A stretch of 64,000 nt of DNA from CAXBNB01 sp040151475. GTDB lineage: Bacteria; Bacteroidota; Bacteroidia; Cytophagales; Cyclobacteriaceae. Below the pieces are notes generated by a model. The model saw nothing but the letters and a program-made list of their open reading frames with translations. It did no database searches and was not told the DNA's origin. Made by a program: the position numbers and the translations under genes. The stretch spans positions 8,624 to 72,623 of the forward strand of contig NZ_JBDKWG010000113.1 of assembly GCF_040151475.1 (NCBI RefSeq). Reading direction: 5' to 3'. Positions 41,412 through 50,538 of this stretch are shown here, one piece after another (positions within the stretch are counted from its first letter, which is position 1; every line of letters starts with the position of its first letter).

Positions 41412-44145
41412 AATCAGGCTTTTATTAATCGCTTCTCTACTTCTTTCACTAGATGGATGGTCGCAGGATAATTCCATAAAAATAGCAGACAAATTGTTCA
41501 GTGAAGGGAAATACGCAGATGCAATACTTAAATACAAAGAATCTTCATCTACCTACCAAACACAAAATCAATACATCAACTATGCGTTTGTCAATTTAAA
41601 AATTGCGACAAGCACCATTCGGCTTGGTCGAATTAACGAAGGACTTGAACTCAGCCAAAATACTCTCAATTACATTGAATCTAACAATATAAATGATTCA
41701 AGACTCCTTGGAAAAACCTACAATGTGATTGGCGATGGATACCTAAACCTGGGGCGAAATGACCAGGCACTGGAATACCTTCTCAAATCACTTGAGCAAT
41801 ACCAACTGACCGGAGACACCAATACTCCTGATATGGCAAAATGCTACAATGACCTTGGCATAGTATATTGGAACAATGGTAACAACAACCTGGCTCTTCA
41901 ATACCATGAAAATGCGCTGAACATTAGAAGTAAACTTGACGAAAAGAATCAAAGTACCGAAAAAGCAGACTCTTACAATAACATTGGGCTGATTTATTCT
42001 GATTATGACTTCACAAAAGCAACGGATAATTTTAACAAAGCACTAAATATTTACAAAAAAGTTCTGGGGCAAAATCACCCTAAAGTTTCACTTTGCCTTA
42101 ACAACCTGGCTCTGGTCAGCGACCGACAAGAAAACTATATTCAAGCTCAACAATACCTAAATGAGGTGTTGAATATTTGGAATAATATATTCGATGGAGA
42201 CCACCCCAATAAAGCTTTTACTTATTTGAGCATAGGCAGGGTAAACTATCACGAAAAGGAATACGACCTGGCCATCTATAATCTGGAAAAAGCCCTTAAA
42301 TCATACCTCAACCTATATGGAAACAAGCATCCTGAAGTAGCCAATACATACAATCAATTGGGAGCAGTATTACTGGCTCAGGGAAATTTTGAAGAAGCAA
42401 TTGACTCATACCAGAAAGCAATATATGCCAATTTATATGACCAGGAATCTACCGATATATATTCAAATCCTGAGTTGAAAAATTACTATAATGCGGATAT
42501 CCTACTCTATTCATTGCAACAAAAGGCTAAAACACTGGAATCATTACATTACAACAAGACATTGAAAATGAGGGAATTAAAATATTCTCTTTTAACTTTA
42601 GAATTAGCCGATCAACTGGTTTCGAGAATAAGAAAAATAAGATTGAGTGAAAAGGACAAACTGAGCCTCAGTGAGAAGGCCTCTGAAATATATGAAGCAG
42701 GGGTTCAGATGTGCTTTGAAATGAGTGAAATGAGTATCAACTCAAAATACTATCTGGAAAAAGCTTTTGACTTTGCTGAAAGAAGTAAATCCTCTACCCT
42801 GCTATCTGCCATTCAAGACACCAATGCCAAACAATTTTCAGGTATTCCTTCAGAGCTTTTGGAAAAAGAGACCAACCTAAAAAATGACATTGCCTTTTAC
42901 GAAAGGAAATTAGCTGAAAACAGTGGAGACAATCAGGAAAATATGCTGAGAACCAAACTGCTTACATTGAACGGTGAGTACAACAACTTTATCCAGGAGT
43001 TGGAAAAGAATTACCCTAAGTATTACAATCTAAAATTCAACGAAAATCAAATAAGCCTTACCAATCTTCAAAAAGCATTGGACATCCAAACTGCATTTGT
43101 CACCCATTTCATTACAGAAGAAAGAGTATATTATTTCTATTGTACTCGTAACAAATTCAAAATCTACAATACTCCAAAAATGGAGAAATTCAACAACTAT
43201 GTATCAGGATTGAGAAATGCAATAAAATACGACAGTAGAGAGCATTTTATAACAGCAGCGACTGATCTTTACACACAACTATTCCCTGGAAAAATATCAA
43301 AAGACATCAAAAACCTGATCATAGTACCTGAAGGAAACCTGGCAACCATTCCATTCGAAGTACTGTTACAAAAAGAAAGCGAAGATAACAGCTTCAACAA
43401 TTTACCCTACCTTATCAAAAAATACAACATCAGTTACGACAACTCCGCTACGCTTTATGCACAAAGAAAAAAAGAAATAGAAGCATATCAGGGAGAAACT
43501 GAAGACATACTATTGGTTGCTCCTATCAATTTCAATCAAGAGTACTATGCTAATACTTCATCGAGTCTAAACGACCTGCCGGGCTCTGAAAATGAAATTA
43601 ATGAAATCAAATTACTCTTTAAATCCAAGGAACATAGTACTACAGTTCTGTCTGGTGGAGATGCTACGGAGATCAACTTAAAAGACCAGCAATTGCACAA
43701 ATACAAATACCTGCATTTTGCAACTCATGGTATGGTGGACGAGTCTAAACCGGAACTTTCAAGGATTTTTCTCAGACCTACATACAACGACAAAGAGGAC
43801 GGTAGTTTATATTCAGGAGAAATCTACAATATCGACATTCATGCTGACCTGGTGTGCCTCAGTGCCTGCCAGACAGGTTTGGGAAAAATATCGAAAGGAG
43901 AAGGTATCATTGGCTTGTCCAGGTCATTGTTGTATGCCGGAGCTGAAAACTTAATTGTCTCACTTTGGACAGTTTCAGACAATTCCACATCTCAACTGAT
44001 GATTGATTTTTATAATAATCATTTGTACAGCAACACTTATAATACTTTTAGCAGCGCACTCAGAAAAGCAAAATTAAAGCTGATAAGTGATGAGCAGTTC
44101 AGCAAACCCTATTACTGGGCTCCTTTTATTTTGATAGGAGAATAG
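41395..44145 (+). CDS. TPR-CHAT domain protein (caspase-like peptidase fold)
   Basis: 916 residues. Signal peptide 'IRLLLIASLLLSLDGWSQ' (cut near 23), so it acts in or beyond the periplasm. Residues about 25-350 are at least six tetratricopeptide repeats ('YNDLGIVYWNNGNNNLALQYHENAL', 'YNNIGLIYSDYDFTKATDNFNKAL'), then helical spacer to about 620, then the CHAT domain (about 630-916). The caspase-type dyad is visible: His778 in 'HFATHGMV' and Cys825 in 'LSACQTG'. CHAT proteases cut partner proteins in some defence systems and others only bind. No gasdermin or effector gene is nearby. The start overlaps the upstream barrel gene by 17 bp. Confidence 0.88.
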   Translation: MYINSKIRLLLIASLLLSLDGWSQDNSIKIADKLFSEGKYADAILKYKESSSTYQTQNQYINYAFVNLKIATSTIRLGRINEGLELSQNTLNYIESNNINDSRLLGKTYNVIGDGYLNLGRNDQALEYLLKSLEQYQLTGDTNTPDMAKCYNDLGIVYWNNGNNNLALQYHENALNIRSKLDEKNQSTEKADSYNNIGLIYSDYDFTKATDNFNKALNIYKKVLGQNHPKVSLCLNNLALVSDRQENYIQAQQYLNEVLNIWNNIFDGDHPNKAFTYLSIGRVNYHEKEYDLAIYNLEKALKSYLNLYGNKHPEVANTYNQLGAVLLAQGNFEEAIDSYQKAIYANLYDQESTDIYSNPELKNYYNADILLYSLQQKAKTLESLHYNKTLKMRELKYSLLTLELADQLVSRIRKIRLSEKDKLSLSEKASEIYEAGVQMCFEMSEMSINSKYYLEKAFDFAERSKSSTLLSAIQDTNAKQFSGIPSELLEKETNLKNDIAFYERKLAENSGDNQENMLRTKLLTLNGEYNNFIQELEKNYPKYYNLKFNENQISLTNLQKALDIQTAFVTHFITEERVYYFYCTRNKFKIYNTPKMEKFNNYVSGLRNAIKYDSREHFITAATDLYTQLFPGKISKDIKNLIIVPEGNLATIPFEVLLQKESEDNSFNNLPYLIKKYNISYDNSATLYAQRKKEIEAYQGETEDILLVAPINFNQEYYANTSSSLNDLPGSENEINEIKLLFKSKEHSTTVLSGGDATEINLKDQQLHKYKYLHFATHGMVDESKPELSRIFLRPTYNDKEDGSLYSGEIYNIDIHADLVCLSACQTGLGKISKGEGIIGLSRSLLYAGAENLIVSLWTVSDNSTSQLMIDFYNNHLYSNTYNTFSSALRKAKLKLISDEQFSKPYYWAPFILIGE

Positions 44146-44175
44146 TATAAATATCAAAAAAAGAAATATTCAGAC

Positions 44176-45063
44176 TTATTGTTTGTAGCCAAACCTTCTG
44201 AGATGACGTTCACTCTTCCTCCAGTTTTCCTCTACTTTCACAAAAGTTTCTAAGAATACTTTTTTACCAAAAAACGCTTCCATTGCTATCCTAGCTTCTG
44301 TCCCCATTTTTTTAATTGATTCCCCTCCTTTTCCAATAAGAATCCCCTTTTGTGTTTTTCTTTCCACAAAAATCTCCGCTCTCATTCGGATAATATGCTC
44401 TTCTTCTTTGAAAGATTCTATTTCAACTTCGGTGCTGTATGGCACTTCTTGTTTGTAGTTTTCAAAAATTTTTTCCCTGATAATCTCTGCAGCAAAAAAC
44501 TTTTCGGGTTTGTCTGTCAATGTATCTTCCGGGAAATATGCCGGATGCACCGGAATATGATTCATGACCTGTTTAAGCAACACATCTATATTATCGTTAT
44601 TAAGAGCTGATACAGCAATGATTTCTTTGTCAGGCATAATTAACTCCCAATAATCGGTTTTGTCCTTTAAACGACTTCCCTCATTCAAGTCCGACTTATT
44701 TATCACCAACATCACAGGGGTATCAATTTCATTCAATACATCTATGATTTGTTCATTCTCATATTTATCCATCAAGTCAACCACAAACAATATCAGATCA
44801 GCATCTTCCAAAGATTCGTTGACAAACTTCATCATAGACTTGTGAAGCTCATATTCCGGTTCGAGAATGCCAGGCGTGTCTGAGTAGATGATTTGAAAAT
44901 CATCACTGGTGAGCATGCCCATAATCCTGTGACGGGTAGTTTGAGCTTTGGAGGTAATGATGGACAACTTCTCACCCACCATGGCATTCATCAATGTTGA
45001 TTTACCTACATTAGGTTTTCCGATAATGCTTACAAAACCAGACCTGAAATTTTCTTTTCCCAT
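44176..45063 (-). CDS. era: GTPase Era
   Basis: 295 residues. G1 'GKPNVGKST', G2 switch 'TTRHRIMG', G3 'DTPG', G4 'NKSD', then a C-terminal KH RNA-binding domain ('VERKTQKGILIGKGGESIKKMG' region, about 232-253). Era binds the 3' end of 16S rRNA and helps assemble the 30S subunit. Length is normal. It ends 30 bp from the stop of the convergent CHAT gene and lies upstream of the initiator tRNA gene on the other strand. Confidence 0.96.
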   Translation of the reverse strand: MGKENFRSGFVSIIGKPNVGKSTLMNAMVGEKLSIITSKAQTTRHRIMGMLTSDDFQIIYSDTPGILEPEYELHKSMMKFVNESLEDADLILFVVDLMDKYENEQIIDVLNEIDTPVMLVINKSDLNEGSRLKDKTDYWELIMPDKEIIAVSALNNDNIDVLLKQVMNHIPVHPAYFPEDTLTDKPEKFFAAEIIREKIFENYKQEVPYSTEVEIESFKEEEHIIRMRAEIFVERKTQKGILIGKGGESIKKMGTEARIAMEAFFGKKVFLETFVKVEENWRKSERHLRRFGYKQ

Positions 45064-45089
45064 TTATTAAAATTAAAAGCCAAAGGTAC

Positions 45090-45120
45090 TTGTTTTTTAA
45101 AACTAAGCCTTCTAGTTTTG
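45090..45120 (+). promoter_or_regulatory. Promoter of the initiator tRNA gene
   Basis: TTG (45090-45092), 20 bases, then TAGTTTTG (45113-45120): a full match to the Bacteroidota TTG-N19-21-TANNTTTG promoter. It predicts transcription from about 45126, giving a 45-nt leader before the tRNA, removed by RNase P. Confidence 0.7.
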
Positions 45121-45170
45121 CATCGCAATTGAAACAAAAATACCAGCATTTACGTTGAAATTGACTATAT

Positions 45171-45243
<73 letters not shown>

Positions 45244-45254
45244 CTAAAAATTAG

Positions 45255-45287
45255 AGGAGTTGTATTAATTTACACCTCCTTTTTTTG
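45255..45287 (+). terminator. Rho-independent terminator after tRNA-fMet
   Basis: AGGAG (45255-45259) pairs with CTCCT (45276-45280), then one mismatch and TGT/ACA inside, followed by seven T residues (45281-45287). Most of it overlaps the 3' end of the glycosyltransferase coding region on the other strand. Confidence 0.7.
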
Positions 45288-46608
45288 TCGCCAAAGTGTC
45301 TAAAATACCAGCCAGCTTTTTGGTCAGGTTGATACGGGTATAATTTTTCACCTTTTCGGACTTTAATGGACTTGTTCCATTCTTGTAATTATCAAATGCT
45401 GATTTCAGAAATGATTTGATTTTTTCTTTATCATCAAAAGCATATACTTCTCCTGCATTACACTCCAAGAGCACATCTCTAACATCACTTTCGGGTTCGC
45501 CCAAGGTTAGAATTGGTTTTCCTGAAAACATGTATTCGTACATTTTACCAGGTAAAATCCACCTGGCATTTTCGGATTGATTCAATAGCAACAACAACAC
45601 CGAAGAGGATTCATAATAATCAAACACCTTTTGGTGAGGTATGTAATCCAGGTATGTTACGCAATTGCGCAATTGCTCATTTTGTTGCAGAAAGTCCAAT
45701 ATTGACCCACTTACCATCCCTGCCAATACCAACTCTAACTGACCCTTAAAACCATCTTCTTCTATGCAAAGCTCTTGGAGCGCATCCCACAATGATTCAG
45801 GGTTTCTAATTTCATTCAACAAACCTGTATGTACGATTGAGAACCTGACCTTTTCTTGAATAACTCTTCCCATCTGAAAGTCAGCTTCATCTACTCCGTT
45901 ATTTACCACTTGAACATTTTCAGCAAAATGCTTTTCCTGAAGAGACTGAGCCAATCTATTAGACACAGTTAGTAATACATCACAATTTTGCATCACCTTT
46001 TTCTCCATTCGTCTGTGTATAGCATGGGCTATTTTAGATATATTCAATTTTTGAAGCACATCCCAGTCGGACCAGGGATCTCTAAAATCCGCTACCCATT
46101 TTACCCCTGTCGATTTTTTCAGCCTTTGACCAATCAAATGTAAACTATGAGGAGGCCCTGTAGTTATCACCACATCTATTTCATTGCCAATTATAATTGA
46201 CTCCAAAAATTTTGCAGAGGGTTTCACCCAAAAACACCTTGGATCTGGAATGAACAAATTTGCTCTGACCCAAATAGACAGTTTATCGGCTAAAGAAAGT
46301 TTAGACTTCTCTATGACTATTCCCTGCTTTACTGTTTTACCTGAAGTTTTAAATATTTTTTTGTAGATACCAAATGGTTCCCAAATAGGAAATCGAATGA
46401 CTTCCAGGCCAGGGTCAACATCCTTCATCAACGAGTCATCCTGCAAAGAAAAGTCAGGGTTTTCAGGAGTAAAAACTATTGGTTCCCAACCAAACTCGGG
46501 CAGGTATTTGACAAACTTTAACCATCGCTGTACTCCCCCTCCTCCACTAGGAGGCCAGTAATATGTAATAACAAGAACTTTTTTCACTCTATGTTTATTT
46601 TCACACAC
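45265..46608 (-). CDS. Glycosyltransferase family 4
   Basis: 447 residues, GT-B fold. N-terminal 'VLVITYYWPPSGGGGVQRWLKFVKYLPEFGWEPIVFT' region (about 11-47) is the typical acceptor-side start. The C-terminal donor half contains 'NGVDEADF' near 240, 'IVHTGLLNEIRNPESLW' and 'LPGKMYEYMFSGKPIL' (about 353-368), the nucleotide-sugar site. It adds a sugar to a surface polymer or lipid. The start codon is uncertain: GTG at residue 8 ('VKKVLVITYYW') would fit family length equally well. Not in an obvious polysaccharide cluster. Confidence 0.87.
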   Translation of the reverse strand: MCENKHRVKKVLVITYYWPPSGGGGVQRWLKFVKYLPEFGWEPIVFTPENPDFSLQDDSLMKDVDPGLEVIRFPIWEPFGIYKKIFKTSGKTVKQGIVIEKSKLSLADKLSIWVRANLFIPDPRCFWVKPSAKFLESIIIGNEIDVVITTGPPHSLHLIGQRLKKSTGVKWVADFRDPWSDWDVLQKLNISKIAHAIHRRMEKKVMQNCDVLLTVSNRLAQSLQEKHFAENVQVVNNGVDEADFQMGRVIQEKVRFSIVHTGLLNEIRNPESLWDALQELCIEEDGFKGQLELVLAGMVSGSILDFLQQNEQLRNCVTYLDYIPHQKVFDYYESSSVLLLLLNQSENARWILPGKMYEYMFSGKPILTLGEPESDVRDVLLECNAGEVYAFDDKEKIKSFLKSAFDNYKNGTSPLKSEKVKNYTRINLTKKLAGILDTLATKKGGVN

Positions 46609-46804
46609 AAATAAAAGTCATTTAAAACGGCTCATTAACAAAACTGTATGTTTATTAGCTTATTTTTCTAAAAACGAGTATTTCCTTTTTATTTATTGAA
46701 AATAGTTACGTAATCGGCAGGAATTTTATAATTTCGACCTTTCTTAGGAAGGGTTACCAGCTTATTTAAAACCTAAGTTAGAATTAATAAAAGAAGAAAC
46801 AAAA

Positions 46805-47776
46805 ATGAAAAAGATAGCGGTTTTAACTTCCGGTGGTGATGCCCCTGGTATGAACGCATGTGTGCGGTCAGTCGTCAGGAGTGCATTATACCTCGACTTG
46901 GAAGTATATGGTGTAAGGTATGGGTATGACGGGATGATCAAAGGAGACATTCACAAAATGAAATCTTACTCAGTAAGTAACATAATACAACGAGGAGGAA
47001 CCATCCTCAAATCTGCCAGAAGTAAGGATTTTATGACAAAAGAGGGCCGTAAAAAAGCTTTTGAACAATTAAAATATTACGGCATAGAAGGGTTGGTCAC
47101 CATAGGAGGTGATGGCACTTTTACCGGAGCTAATATATTTTACCAGGAACATGGGATTCCTGTGATTGGTATTCCTGGTACGATTGATAATGACCTTTAC
47201 GGTTCTGATTTCACAATAGGATTTGATACAGCAGTAAATACGGCACTGGATGCTATTGACAAAATCAGAGATACTGCCAACTCTCATGACAGGGTGTTTT
47301 TCATCGAAGTAATGGGACGTCATAGTGGTTATATTGCCATTCAATGTGGTATTGGTGGTGGTGCTGAACTGATAATGGTACCAGAAACATCCACTACTAT
47401 CGAGGATGTGATTAATAAGCTCAAAAAAGACAGAGACAGCCAGAAAACATCATCAATCGTAGTAGTAGCTGAAGGCGATGAACAAGGAAACGCTCATGAA
47501 ATCGCAGAGAAAGTAAAAGTTCACCTGCCTGAAATGGATATGAGAGTTTCTACTCTCGGTCATATTCAGCGTGGTGGAGAGCCTACTGCCAGAGACAGGA
47601 TTCTTTCTTCAAGATTAGGACTTGCTGCCGTAGAAGGTTTGTTAAATGGTCAAAAGAATGTAATGGCAGGAATTGTTGACAACAAAATTGTATATACCAA
47701 CCTCAAGGTTGCCATTTCAAAATCCAAACCAATACAGGATGAATTACTAAGGCTTACGGAAATATTGAGTATGTAG
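46805..47776 (+). CDS. pfkA: 6-phosphofructokinase
   Basis: 323 residues, family length 320. It phosphorylates fructose 6-phosphate in glycolysis. Visible: 'TSGGDAPGMNACVR' (nucleotide site, about 8-21), 'IGGDGTFTGA' (Mg/phosphate, about 100-109), 'GIPGTIDNDLYG' with catalytic Asp in 'TIDND' (about 121-132), 'EVMGRHSGYIA' (about 164-174) and 'LGHIQRGGEPTARDR' (about 247-261). The Gly after GGD and the TIDND pattern fit the ATP-using type. A strong terminator follows. Confidence 0.96.
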   Translation: MKKIAVLTSGGDAPGMNACVRSVVRSALYLDLEVYGVRYGYDGMIKGDIHKMKSYSVSNIIQRGGTILKSARSKDFMTKEGRKKAFEQLKYYGIEGLVTIGGDGTFTGANIFYQEHGIPVIGIPGTIDNDLYGSDFTIGFDTAVNTALDAIDKIRDTANSHDRVFFIEVMGRHSGYIAIQCGIGGGAELIMVPETSTTIEDVINKLKKDRDSQKTSSIVVVAEGDEQGNAHEIAEKVKVHLPEMDMRVSTLGHIQRGGEPTARDRILSSRLGLAAVEGLLNGQKNVMAGIVDNKIVYTNLKVAISKSKPIQDELLRLTEILSM

Positions 47777-47798
47777 CAGTTAGAATTGGAATCAATAA

Positions 47799-47836
47799 AA
47801 AAAAGGGAAGAACTTACATTAGTTCTTCCCTTTTTT
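47799..47836. terminator. Bidirectional terminator between pfkA and the OMP gene
   Basis: A perfect 16-bp inverted repeat, AAAAAAGGGAAGAACT (47799-47814) and AGTTCTTCCCTTTTTT (47821-47836), loop of six. The A-run and T-run flanks make it work in both directions, for convergent pfkA and the OMP gene. Confidence 0.92.
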
Positions 47837-47853
47837 ATTGAAATCAGGACACT

Positions 47854-48417
47854 TTACTTACCTAATTTCACCAGATCATAACCTACAGAAATCTGGAAAG
47901 TATTATTCTTAACTGAATCAGTGCCTGCATCATTAACTTTGCTTAATCCTTTTACATATCTCAAAGTGAAATTTAATCCAAATGGCAAATCTATACCAGC
48001 TCCTACCACGGCAGATAAGTCACTACTTTTAAGTTGATCCTTAATATCTCCATCTGCATCTTCTGCTCCCATCAATACACCAAACTGTGGCCCCAAATGA
48101 AAGTTTAATACTGGCACTGGATTAAATCTTAACAAAACAGGGATATTCAGATATTTTGTATCAATACTTTCTTTGATCGTACCTGCGTCAATTTTACTTC
48201 CTTGAGCAGAATAGTAGGCTTCAGGCTGAAGACCAATCCCACCAAGTTTAATTCTCGCATAAGCACCAAAATGAAAACCCGTTTTAGTAGCATTATTCTC
48301 AATGTCACTCAAAGTGGACATATTCAATCCTCCCTTAATACCCACACCAATTCCCTGGGCACTGGAACCAAAAACTACAAGCAGACACAATGCTGCCAAT
48401 ACACCTAATTTTTTCAT
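47854..48417 (-). CDS. Outer-membrane beta-barrel protein (PorT-like)
   Basis: 187 residues. Signal peptide 'LGVLAALCLLVVFGSSAQ' (cut near 21). Eight-stranded barrel pattern: 'GIGVGIKGGLNMSTL', 'KTGFHFGAYARIKLGGIGLQPEAYYSAQG', 'YLNIPVLLRFNP', 'FHLGPQFGVLMGA', 'SDLSAVVGAGIDLPFGLNFTLRYVKGL' and a final strand 'TFQISVGYDLVKLG'. This is the common Bacteroidota outer-membrane barrel family; role unknown. A -7 element (TATATTTG on the minus strand, 48453-48446) lies about 29 bp upstream. Confidence 0.85.
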   Translation of the reverse strand: MKKLGVLAALCLLVVFGSSAQGIGVGIKGGLNMSTLSDIENNATKTGFHFGAYARIKLGGIGLQPEAYYSAQGSKIDAGTIKESIDTKYLNIPVLLRFNPVPVLNFHLGPQFGVLMGAEDADGDIKDQLKSSDLSAVVGAGIDLPFGLNFTLRYVKGLSKVNDAGTDSVKNNTFQISVGYDLVKLGK

Positions 48418-48445
48418 AGTTTTAAATTTTAGTTTTAATAATATT

Positions 48446-48453
48446 CAAATATA
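48446..48453 (-). promoter_or_regulatory. -7 element of the OMP gene
   Basis: Minus-strand TATATTTG, exact TANNTTTG match, 29 bp before the start codon at 48417. No -33 TTG at proper distance. Confidence 0.45.
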
Positions 48454-48514
48454 GAATTTAATTATTAGAAGAAAAATTTGAACTATTCGAAATAATGAAA
48501 GTAAATATCAAAGA

Positions 48515-49777
48515 TTAACCAGCCTTTTCTAAATGACCATTTTGATACAACCGCATCACCTTTCCCAAAGTAAGCCCCTGATAGAGTACAGAGCACACTA
48601 CAACAACATAAGTCATGGTAACAATTATTTCCTGTCCTTTGAAATCAAACAATGAAAGAGAAACTGCCACAGGCAAACCACCCCTCAATGCTCCCCAAGA
48701 CAATACTGAAATGGTACCTCCGTCAAATGACCTGTTCATCGACATCAACCTGATAGGAATAAACACGCTCAGCCACCTCGCAAAAAGTACGATATTGATA
48801 GCAAAAAAACCAGCAGCAAAATAATTCAATCTCAGAGGGATAACCAGCATCTCAAAGCCTATCAATACAAACAACATAGCTGCCAGAGATTCTTCCATCA
48901 ATTGCCAAAATTTATAAACATAAGTACCCACCGCACTTTCTCCGTCTTTCTCCCTACCCAAGTTTCCTACAATCAATCCTGACAATACTGCCACCAGCAT
49001 AGATGACACGGATAAAAAATCCGCTACAAATGAACCTACCATCACTAAAGCAAGGGTAATCAGAACTTCGACCTGAGCATCGTCATTGTCTATGTATTTA
49101 AGCACTTTATATCCTATCCAACCAAAAAATATTCCTAACAACAACCCACCTCCCAAATCTCTTAAGAAAATCCAGCTCACCCCACCAATACTCACCGAAC
49201 CCATCACTACCTCTTCTTTATACACATTGACAAGTACTAGTGCCAAAACAATGGCCACACCACCATTGAGCAATGCTTCTCCTGAAATCTTATTTTCCAA
49301 TTCTGTAGATAGGCGATGGTTTCTGATCGTTTTAGTTACCGCCACAGGATCTGTTGATGAGATCAAAGCTCCAAAAACCAAACAACCAATATAATGAAGG
49401 TCGATGTTCATTAAATCCATCAAAAAATACACGAGTGTACCAATAGCCAAAGTGGAAATCAATACGCCAAAAAATGACAGCACCAAAACTGGAATAAGTT
49501 GGTTTCCTAATTTTTTAAAGTCTATGTTTAAAGCCCCGGCAAAAAGCATAAAACTCAATACAAACTGACAAAGAACTTCTTCAAAATCATATTGCTTTAC
49601 ATGTTCTGCAAGGTGAAACTGAGGAAAGAGCAAGCCAAATATCAGCACCAGCAAAGACAAACTCAAAGCCATTATAGTTAAACCAATAGATGAAGGAAGT
49701 TTCAGGTAAAAGGTATTTATAAAAATAAATAGTCCTGAAAAAAAGATCAGAATCGCTATAATATCCAGTACAGTCAT
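48515..49777 (-). CDS. Sodium/proton antiporter, CPA1 family
   Basis: 420 residues, 12-13 membrane helices. 'GALISSTDPVAVTKTIRNHRLSTELENKISGEALLNGGVAIVLALVLV' region (about 134-180) contains the cation-site TDP motif and the conserved Glu-Ala-Leu-Leu-Asn typical of NhaP/NHE exchangers. It exports Na+ (or K+) for H+. The start at 49777 ('MTVLDIIAILIFF') begins directly with TM1; the longer frame adds an 18-residue extension without family support. Marine bacteria often carry several. Stand-alone gene. Confidence 0.9.
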   Translation of the reverse strand: MTVLDIIAILIFFSGLFIFINTFYLKLPSSIGLTIMALSLSLLVLIFGLLFPQFHLAEHVKQYDFEEVLCQFVLSFMLFAGALNIDFKKLGNQLIPVLVLSFFGVLISTLAIGTLVYFLMDLMNIDLHYIGCLVFGALISSTDPVAVTKTIRNHRLSTELENKISGEALLNGGVAIVLALVLVNVYKEEVVMGSVSIGGVSWIFLRDLGGGLLLGIFFGWIGYKVLKYIDNDDAQVEVLITLALVMVGSFVADFLSVSSMLVAVLSGLIVGNLGREKDGESAVGTYVYKFWQLMEESLAAMLFVLIGFEMLVIPLRLNYFAAGFFAINIVLFARWLSVFIPIRLMSMNRSFDGGTISVLSWGALRGGLPVAVSLSLFDFKGQEIIVTMTYVVVVCSVLYQGLTLGKVMRLYQNGHLEKAG

Positions 49778-49908
49778 AACTCTTACTTTAAAAATAAAAA
49801 GAACAGGAATCATTCTTATCCTATATTCCAAATGCTAAGTTACATTTAGTACTTAGTCCATAACCTCGGAATAACCATGTAATATTATCTATGTATAAAT
49901 ACTGATGC

Positions 49909-50538
49909 TTATATCAACTTAAGGTGAGCCGCTTTTTTTATCAACTCTGCAGTATTTTGTACATTAAGCTTTTTCATCATATTTACCCTGTGCGTTTCCA
50001 CCGTTCGGGCACTTACAAACAAGTGATCTGCTATTTCTTTGGTGGTTTGTCCTTCAGAAACCAACTGAATCACTTCCATTTCCCTATCGGACAATTTTTT
50101 ATGTGATTCTCCCTCAATAGCCATATTTCCAATCATCAGTTGCGATATTTCACTATTGAAATGTTTTTTTCCAATGGAAACTTCTCGTATTGCGGTGATA
50201 AGTTCATTCTCATTGGCATTTTTGATCAGGTATCCAAAAGCTCCATTTCTCACGGCTTTAACCACATATTGACCTTCAGCATGCATGGTCAACACAATGA
50301 ATTTTACATCGGGATATTTATCCCTGCATTCTTTGATTGCTTCCAGTCCGTTGGTTTCGGGCATAGTGATGTCAATGAGCACAACATGGGCTTTCTTTAT
50401 ATCAAGAATTGAAAACAGTTCCTTAACTGAAGCAGCCTCTCCTACTATATCCAGTTCTTCATTTTTTGACAGTAAAGAAATAATTCCTTCACGAAAAAGC
50501 TGGTGGTCATCTACCACAATGATCTTTATCTTACTCAT
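49909..50538 (-). CDS. LuxR/NarL-type response regulator
   Basis: 209 residues. Receiver domain (1-120; 'VVDDHQLFREG', phospho-Asp in 'VVLIDITMPETNG' near 56) and a C-terminal LuxR HTH (about 146-205: 'LSDREMEVIQLVSEGQTTKEIADHLFVSARTVETHR' region). Its start overlaps the stop of the kinase gene in ATGA, so kinase and regulator are coupled and very likely partners. Target genes cannot be read from the sequence. Confidence 0.94.
   Translation of the reverse strand: MSKIKIIVVDDHQLFREGIISLLSKNEELDIVGEAASVKELFSILDIKKAHVVLIDITMPETNGLEAIKECRDKYPDVKFIVLTMHAEGQYVVKAVRNGAFGYLIKNANENELITAIREVSIGKKHFNSEISQLMIGNMAIEGESHKKLSDREMEVIQLVSEGQTTKEIADHLFVSARTVETHRVNMMKKLNVQNTAELIKKAAHLKLI

Noticed and set aside
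41395..44145. CHAT-gasdermin or other known defence system
   Set aside because: No gasdermin, effector or nuclease gene is adjacent, and the CHAT protein has a signal peptide, so a cytoplasmic defence role does not fit.
46690..46804. Promoter for pfkA with TAATTTCG as -7 element
   Set aside because: One mismatch in the core and the nearest upstream TTG is about 30 bases away, outside the 19-21 spacing.
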